This document shows positions 58,862 through 64,000 of a stretch of 64,000 nt of DNA, piece after piece. The stretch lies in contig NC_088316.1 in NCBI RefSeq assembly GCF_910592395.1, forward strand, positions 16,182,001 to 16,246,000, written 5' to 3'. Below the pieces are notes generated by a model. The model was not told the DNA's origin, did not search any database, and was given only the letters and a program-made list of their open reading frames with translations. A program made the position numbers and the translations under genes. This DNA comes from Lineus longissimus. Taxonomy: Eukaryota > Nemertea > Pilidiophora > Heteronemertea > Lineidae. Every line of letters starts with the position of its first letter. The first letter of the stretch is position 1.

Positions 58862-60310
58862 GGTGTAGTTGCATCCGGCATATGATATAGGAAAAGGGAC
58901 ATACCTAAACCTTGCATTGAGGATCAGACATTCTTATGTATGGGTTAGGACAGTAGCTCATTAGAAGTCCACTGCATTTGTGGCTGTGTTCAGATGTGTA
59001 AAGCTCCCCACCTGATTCTTTGTGGCTGGCTGTGTCTACTTTCAATGGTGGCTTTCCATTATGTGACGAAATGTGCTCATATCATCGATAAGTTTAACGC
59101 CACATTATGTGCACATATATTTTGCTGCCAGAGTGAGCATTATTGTAACTGCCTTGCATAATTTATTATCATTTCTTGCGTCCAATTTAATACTATCAGA
59201 AATCGTGTACAAAGACATTGTCAAATTTGAGGTGGAGAGGGCTTCCTCTTCGAATTCTCTTTCGTAAGCTTTTTACAGGTGGTGAAATTTTTCAAACATC
59301 ATTTCTCCATACCCTCGTTGAGAATAGAGACCCTTGTTAGTTGTTTCAGTGAACAAGTTTCAGTAGAGAAATGCTATCCGTCCATTGTCCGAGGCATTTC
59401 CTGCCTATTTTGTCGAGTGTCCAGAAACGTCCAAAACTTAACGGCTGTCATCCAAAAATAAGGGCTGCTGTACTGGGACCTGCATTTTGAAGTTCTCTTT
59501 TGCAGAACCATACATTCCATGATCAGAATACAGTAGCACTCGTGTTAATTGTAGGTCACAACACTGACGAATTTCAATATCAAAATGATTTTTTTACTTC
59601 ATTCATATATAAGGCTGTTTGAGACTGTTGTACACGTTAAGCATCATGTGTAGGCATATGAAGATATGCTGGCCCACTAGTATGTCGCATAGTTTTTATA
59701 TCAATTCTTAATGGGGAACCGGCGTGATTTATTCGCCGCGTGGCGCTGCAATCGATCATACCAAAACTCTCCATTTCCAATGCATTATCATGTTATTCCT
59801 GAGCCCGAAAACGATCGCTTATTTTCGACTGATTTCGGCGACGTTTGCATCTTCCTGTTTTAAATATATTAAGCTATCAGTTTCTTAAGATAATTTTGCG
59901 GAAAATATGCGTGATGCCAGTTATTGGGCACGTTTTCTGTTGTTGAAATCCTGTGCAATAATGTACGCAATGGTTTCCCGTGATTGACCTCATGCGATGT
60001 CAACAGACCAGAAAATGACGTCATGGCGTCAGAAGGTACGATCGATTGTGGCGCCGCCACTGGCATTTATCTTAACGCCGGTTCCTCATTGCTGGCCGTT
60101 TATGCTGTTGTTAATCCTGTGTAACTTAATTCATGAAGTCCATCCAGCAATGCTTGAAAAGATGTAGAAAATATTTATTCTTTTTTTTACATTTGTATAT
60201 CGTTCATGTATAGCTGCTTATAACATTGTATAAGTTTTACATTTTCTTCATAGTTTGCTGCTGTTTCATGAACTGTAATTTATTAGAAATAAACCTTTGT
60301 AATAAATATC
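58862..60310 (+). other. INTU: INTU 3' UTR
   Basis: There is no gene between the INTU stop and two clustered poly(A) signals, and the sequence has no competing exon. I infer one long 3' UTR of about 1.45 kb. A shorter form ending earlier cannot be excluded. Confidence 0.55.
60288..60306 (+). terminator. INTU: Paired poly(A) signals of INTU
   Basis: AATAAA at 60288-60293 and again at 60301-60306. They are the clearest tandem signals downstream of the INTU stop and lie just before the minisatellite begins. Confidence 0.6.
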
Positions 60311-60424
60311 TTGAAAAACATATATGTTAGCTTCTTCTCTTCTTCATATCTACTGCAAGAATATTGTGAGTGTAAGTGATAAAGAATAAATTATTATGCT
60401 TACTAACATTTGGCCATAATACCA

Positions 60425-60830
60425 AAGCATTTTTGGTTAGCACTGCCATTTGGTCATAACTCCTCCAAAACATTGCTTCTCTAAAGCATTTGGTTAGCAC
60501 TGCCATTCGGTCATAACTCCTCCAAAACATTGCTTCTCTAAAGCATTTGGTTAGCACTGCCATTCGGTCATAACTCCTCCAAAACATTGCTTCTCTAAAG
60601 CATTTGGTTAGCACTGCCATTCGGTCATAACTCCTCCAAAACATTGCTTCTCTAAAGCATTTGGTTAGCACTGCCATTCGGTCATAACTCCTCCAAAACA
60701 TTGCTTCTCTAAAGCATTGGTTAGCACTGCCATTCGGTCATAACTCCTCCAAAACATTGCTTCTCTAAAGCATTTGGTTAGCACTGCCATTTGGTCATAA
60801 CTCCTCCAATGCATTCGGCTAACATTACTA
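60425..60830. repeat. 57-bp minisatellite
   Basis: About six to seven almost identical head-to-tail copies of a 57-bp unit (core GGTTAGCACTGCCATTCGGT then CATAACTCCTCC, plus a block with AAAACATTGCTTCTCT). One copy carries a one-base deletion at about 60715. 57 is a multiple of three, so the minus strand is open over several units; I do not take that as coding. Confidence 0.92.
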
Positions 60831-61375
60831 TTTGGCCATAACTTGTCCGATAAAGTATTTACTTAGCACTGCCATTGGGTCATGATGCATCCAAAAGCAT
60901 TGGTTAGTGCTGCTAATCTGTCAGAACTCTTATCATCTGAAGCATCGTAAGTTACCAGTGCGATTCGATCATACCTCCTCCAGAGGTTCAGTGACCATTG
61001 GACATAACTCCTCCAAAGGACATGCCATTAGGTCATAACGTTTTCAAAGCTTTGGCAGCAATTTGGTCATGACTCTTTTCAAGCATTGGTTCTTCGATTT
61101 GCCCATGACCCTTCCAAAGCCAAAGCGTTTTATTCGCCTATAATTCCTCCAATGCATAAGGTCACATTGCCATTCGGTCAAAGTTTCTAAAAAAGCACAT
61201 GCACGTTAAAATTGCCACTTGGTCATGACTGCTTCAAAGCATTAGTTAGTGCAGCAATTCGGTAATAACTCATCCAAATCATCAGCTGTATTTGCCCATA
61301 GCACATCCAAAGCATAGGTTGAACATTGCCCCTTGGTCATAACTCCTCCAAAGCGTTAGTTAGTGCAGCCATTTG
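60831..61375. repeat. Degenerate ancestral units flanking the minisatellite
   Basis: Scattered, diverged copies of the same words (GCATTGGTTAG, TGCCATT-GGTCAT, AACTCCTCCAAAG) at about 40-bp spacing continue up to and into the last exon of the ARM-TIR-SAM gene. These shorter units lack the AAAACATTGCTTCTCT block, which suggests the 57-bp unit evolved from a 40-bp ancestor. Confidence 0.7.
61129..61134 (-). terminator. Candidate poly(A) signal of the ARM-TIR-SAM gene
   Basis: AATAAA on the minus strand about 200 bases after the stop codon, inside the degenerate repeat. INTU and this gene would then end tail to tail with the 57-bp array between them. Confidence 0.45.
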
Positions 61376-63916
61376 ATCAATATCTATCAAGTGGAGATTC
61401 TCTTTCATGCATTTGTAGTAAACTGGTGGGGCGTCTTCCTTCATCCTTCGCAGAAAGTGCAGATGAGGGCCGGTAAGATGTCCTAACTTTCCTCTGCAAG
61501 AAAATGTACGAGAAAATCATTTCCATCATTTCCTAACTCATAACTTGTTTTTGGGAGCCAAGTGAGGTTCTCTTTCTGATCCTTGTACAAAGTAAATAAA
61601 GCCAACAAAAGCCATAATACGCGAGAGTGATCTCTCAATTGATTAAGACGATTGCCTAAATACTCAAATTCGAATTCGAAGCCCAAAACTTTGTGTATTC
61701 AGTTTTGACACAGCGTGCAAAGGAGAAAGACACACTTACTTGTCCATGTTGTGCTGGTCCATCCAGATTCTAACTCTGTCCGCATCCCAGTTCTTCACAT
61801 CAGATGAGCTTTGTCTCTTGGAGAGTATGGCGACCAAGTCAGCACTGGTCAGGGTGATTGTGACATTTTCTGATAGGCTAGTTCCATGCGAAGATGGTTG
61901 CCCCACCGGATGTTCTAATGCGCTGGTTTGTCCCTGATGGGAAGGCGATGCCTCACTATCTGCAGCGGGAGTGGCGGACCTCTCCCTTTGTGCTGGCATT
62001 GGCGGTGACAAGTGAGTAACTGTTGCTTTTTCAGGAACGATGTGGGGACAAGGCACTCTGTCTGAATCCTGAAATCGTTTATGGTAAAATATCAACTGTA
62101 GGCTCAGCTGTTCACGATCCTGTCGCTGGCAGAGAGTTACTTTGCAATGTACACCAATGGGACCTGAAGTTGGAGGCGGTTGAGAAGGACCATTAAGAGG
62201 TGATCCTACTGTGTCCAGCTGCTAGCTGTTCTATAGGAAAAATAATTTACCACTCATTTTAACAATAACAGACTAGTGGTATCATGTTGGTCTGCAAGTC
62301 TTTTTGCTGTCAGTCTTCTTTCGACCATAGCAACAAATTCTTCGGTCGCTCAATGTCACGAATCGGGTTTCGGCCTTCATGTCTTCTTCCGTTCTCCACA
62401 GTTTCTTCTTGAAACTTCGAGCCCCTGGCCAGTTCGTGGCTTCGCTGTGGTTTATACAGAGCGCTGTCTTTAACTGGCTCAGTAACCCGTCAAATATTTT
62501 GTAACAGTTGAAACAAAATGGTTATCAGAACACACCTTTTTGGCAACCGATATTTTCCCTTTGTTGCCAAGGGCCCTTGTAAGTTCTTTGAATTTGTCTT
62601 CAAAGCCGTCACTTCGTGTGAAGTTATAATACATCTTCGTGCCAAGCATTATGCCTAGCCATCCATCCGCAGAGTATCTGTTCTCGACTATAAGTGGGAT
62701 GAACTCTTTCTTCTTTTTATAGGTGTATTCAGCCTCTGAAGAAGATATTGTCATATTGTGGTTGGCAATGTGAGAATAAGGGAAAGAAGCCACTAAAAGG
62801 TCAGTGTGGTCATCGAAAAGCAAGTTTTCAATTATATAGCCATCTATATGTCAGATAGGATAGGTTTTAAAAACATCCCCAGGTTTTATATCGTCGAAGC
62901 ATTCCAGATTCATTTGGCGATAGACAAGCCTACTCATTTCAATATCGATATATCAGATAGGGCTTCGTCGTTCTGTCATCAAAGCCCACAGCAGATGTAT
63001 CCAGGGCGCAAACACAATATAATGTCCGAGACAATCCTACCTGCCCTGCAGTTCTGACTGTCTTTGTACTTCTTGGAGCAGCATATCAGCACAATGCAGG
63101 CGCCCTCAACAGCATCTGCCATGGCTTCAAGGATCGACCCTGCCATCTTCTCCAAGTCTATCCATACATTGTAGCCGTGTGACTCTAATGCATCCTTTAT
63201 CTTGAGGATAAGCTCTTGACTGTCCCATTGGTAGCTAATCATGATATAGGGTGCCGTCGCTTCTAGCGCTGGAAATATAACGTCAGTGATGATGCTCTGT
63301 ATGCGACAAACTCGGCTTTCTCCAAACTCGTTTGGACAGTCAAGACAGTAGGCCTTCATATCAAACATATTGTGCAAGCGCAAAAATACGGGCACCATCA
63401 ATCTTTCAAACTCCAGGTGTCAGTATCATCTTCGATAAACCAGTTGACCGTTGGAACTCAAAAGGTACGTAACCTGTTGATTGAATTTCGCAGGGTGAAA
63501 TTATTCTTCGGAACAAATTACAATTGGCTTCTTCAGCAATTCATTTGAGAGTGGCTAGGGGCGAATTGAGGGCTTTTGACACGAGATTATGAGTAGCCTG
63601 CTGATCGAGTAGATGGCTATAGCCTCAACTATGGGAGAAACCGTATAAGTACAGGCGGGCGACATACCGTCTTCCACGACCATGCCAAACTTTTTCGACC
63701 AACCGGCAAAGGCAGCTCTACCTTCTCCCTCTTTTATTTCAGAAACGGGCATGTCCATGCCTTGAAGGTTCCATAGGATGCCTTTTGCAGCCTCTTTACA
63801 GATGTGGTTGTCCGTCGTTCCCGCCAGACGGTTAAATAGCTCCAATCCTTCATTGAAAATGCCAGTCGTCTGTAGTTTCTTGTCAAATGTTAACGTCCAA
63901 AGGACCTCCATCGAGT
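61337..63916 (-). CDS. ARM-TIR-SAM protein, 3' part only (5' end outside window)
   Basis: Five minus-strand exons join in phase to the last 386 residues: 63916-63668, 63268-63041, 62735-62536, 62068-61740, 61493-61337. The first has armadillo-type helices (SMEVLWTLTFD, CKEAAKGILWNLQG). Then a full TIR domain: PYIMISYQWDSQELILKIKD, LESHGYNVWIDLEKM, ACIVLICCSKKYKDSQNCRA joined to EAEYTYKKKKEFIPLIVE. The Glu of CRAEAEY, formed across the exon junction, matches the position of the catalytic Glu of NAD-cleaving TIR domains such as SARM1. After a Ser/Pro-rich linker a SAM domain spans two exons (NWDADRVRIWMDQHNMDK; GKLGHLTGPHLHFLRRMKED; CMKENLHL). SARM1 has ARM-SAM-SAM-TIR; here SAM follows TIR. 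Known relatives act in axon death and innate immunity; function here is inferred only. More ARM repeats should lie beyond 64000. Confidence 0.85.
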
Positions 63917-64000
63917 CTGCAACAATATTGGACGTTATTGGAATGAACACTAGTTCGCTAAAAATGATCTTATTTTCTTACAGTCTGATATTCATAAGAA

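Noticed and set aside
60327-60701. 124-codon minus-strand ORF of repeated 19-residue peptide
   Set aside because: By-product of the 57-bp minisatellite between two convergent genes; no splice or start context.

Overview
The window is animal nuclear DNA. Genes are split by many short GT-AG introns, mostly 100-1500 bp, and there is no operon layout. The gene content (MATE transporter, EMI/FAS1 matrix protein, Inturned, ARM-TIR-SAM protein, two-CRD TNF receptor), the AT-leaning composition and the very frequent palindrome TACATGTA point to a marine invertebrate. A lophotrochozoan (mollusc, brachiopod or annelid) is my best guess; this is inference, not proof. I followed reading phase by hand across the proposed splice junctions. 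Full-length models join without a frame break for MATE (15 exons), the cyclic-nucleotide-binding protein (18), the EMI/FAS1 protein (13), the LU-domain protein (5), INTU (19) and the small TNF receptor (3).

Layout: 1-2195 no gene seen. 2196-9270 (+) SLC47-type MATE exporter. 10271-11770 (+) rhodopsin-like GPCR. 14147-18698 (+) small TNF-receptor-like protein; intron 1 carries a 45/36-bp minisatellite and intron 2 a 1.33-kb foldback transposon with a 9-bp target duplication. 19603-20265 and 21205-22154 (-) a tandem pair of four-pass CD20/MS4A-like genes. 23477-32293 (+) CNBD2-like protein. 34776-41316 (+) secreted EMI plus four-FAS1-domain protein of the periostin/TGFBI type. 42530-46506 (-) GPI-anchored protein ending in a Ly6/uPAR domain. 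46507-51399 mostly empty. 51400-58861 (+) INTU (inturned), with a possible alternative first exon. 58862-61336 INTU 3' UTR, then a 57-bp minisatellite and its degenerate flank. 61337-63916 (-) the 3' part of an ARM-TIR-SAM gene whose 5' end lies beyond the window.

The genes do not form one pathway; they are ordinary unlinked loci. INTU and the cyclic-nucleotide protein may both relate to cilia or sperm. The TNF receptor and the ARM-TIR-SAM protein are plausible innate-immunity or cell-death components. The most notable items are the reversed domain order of the ARM-TIR-SAM protein compared with SARM1 with its candidate catalytic Glu retained, the minisatellite that overlaps that gene's stop codon, the structured foldback element, and two phase-compatible first exons for INTU.
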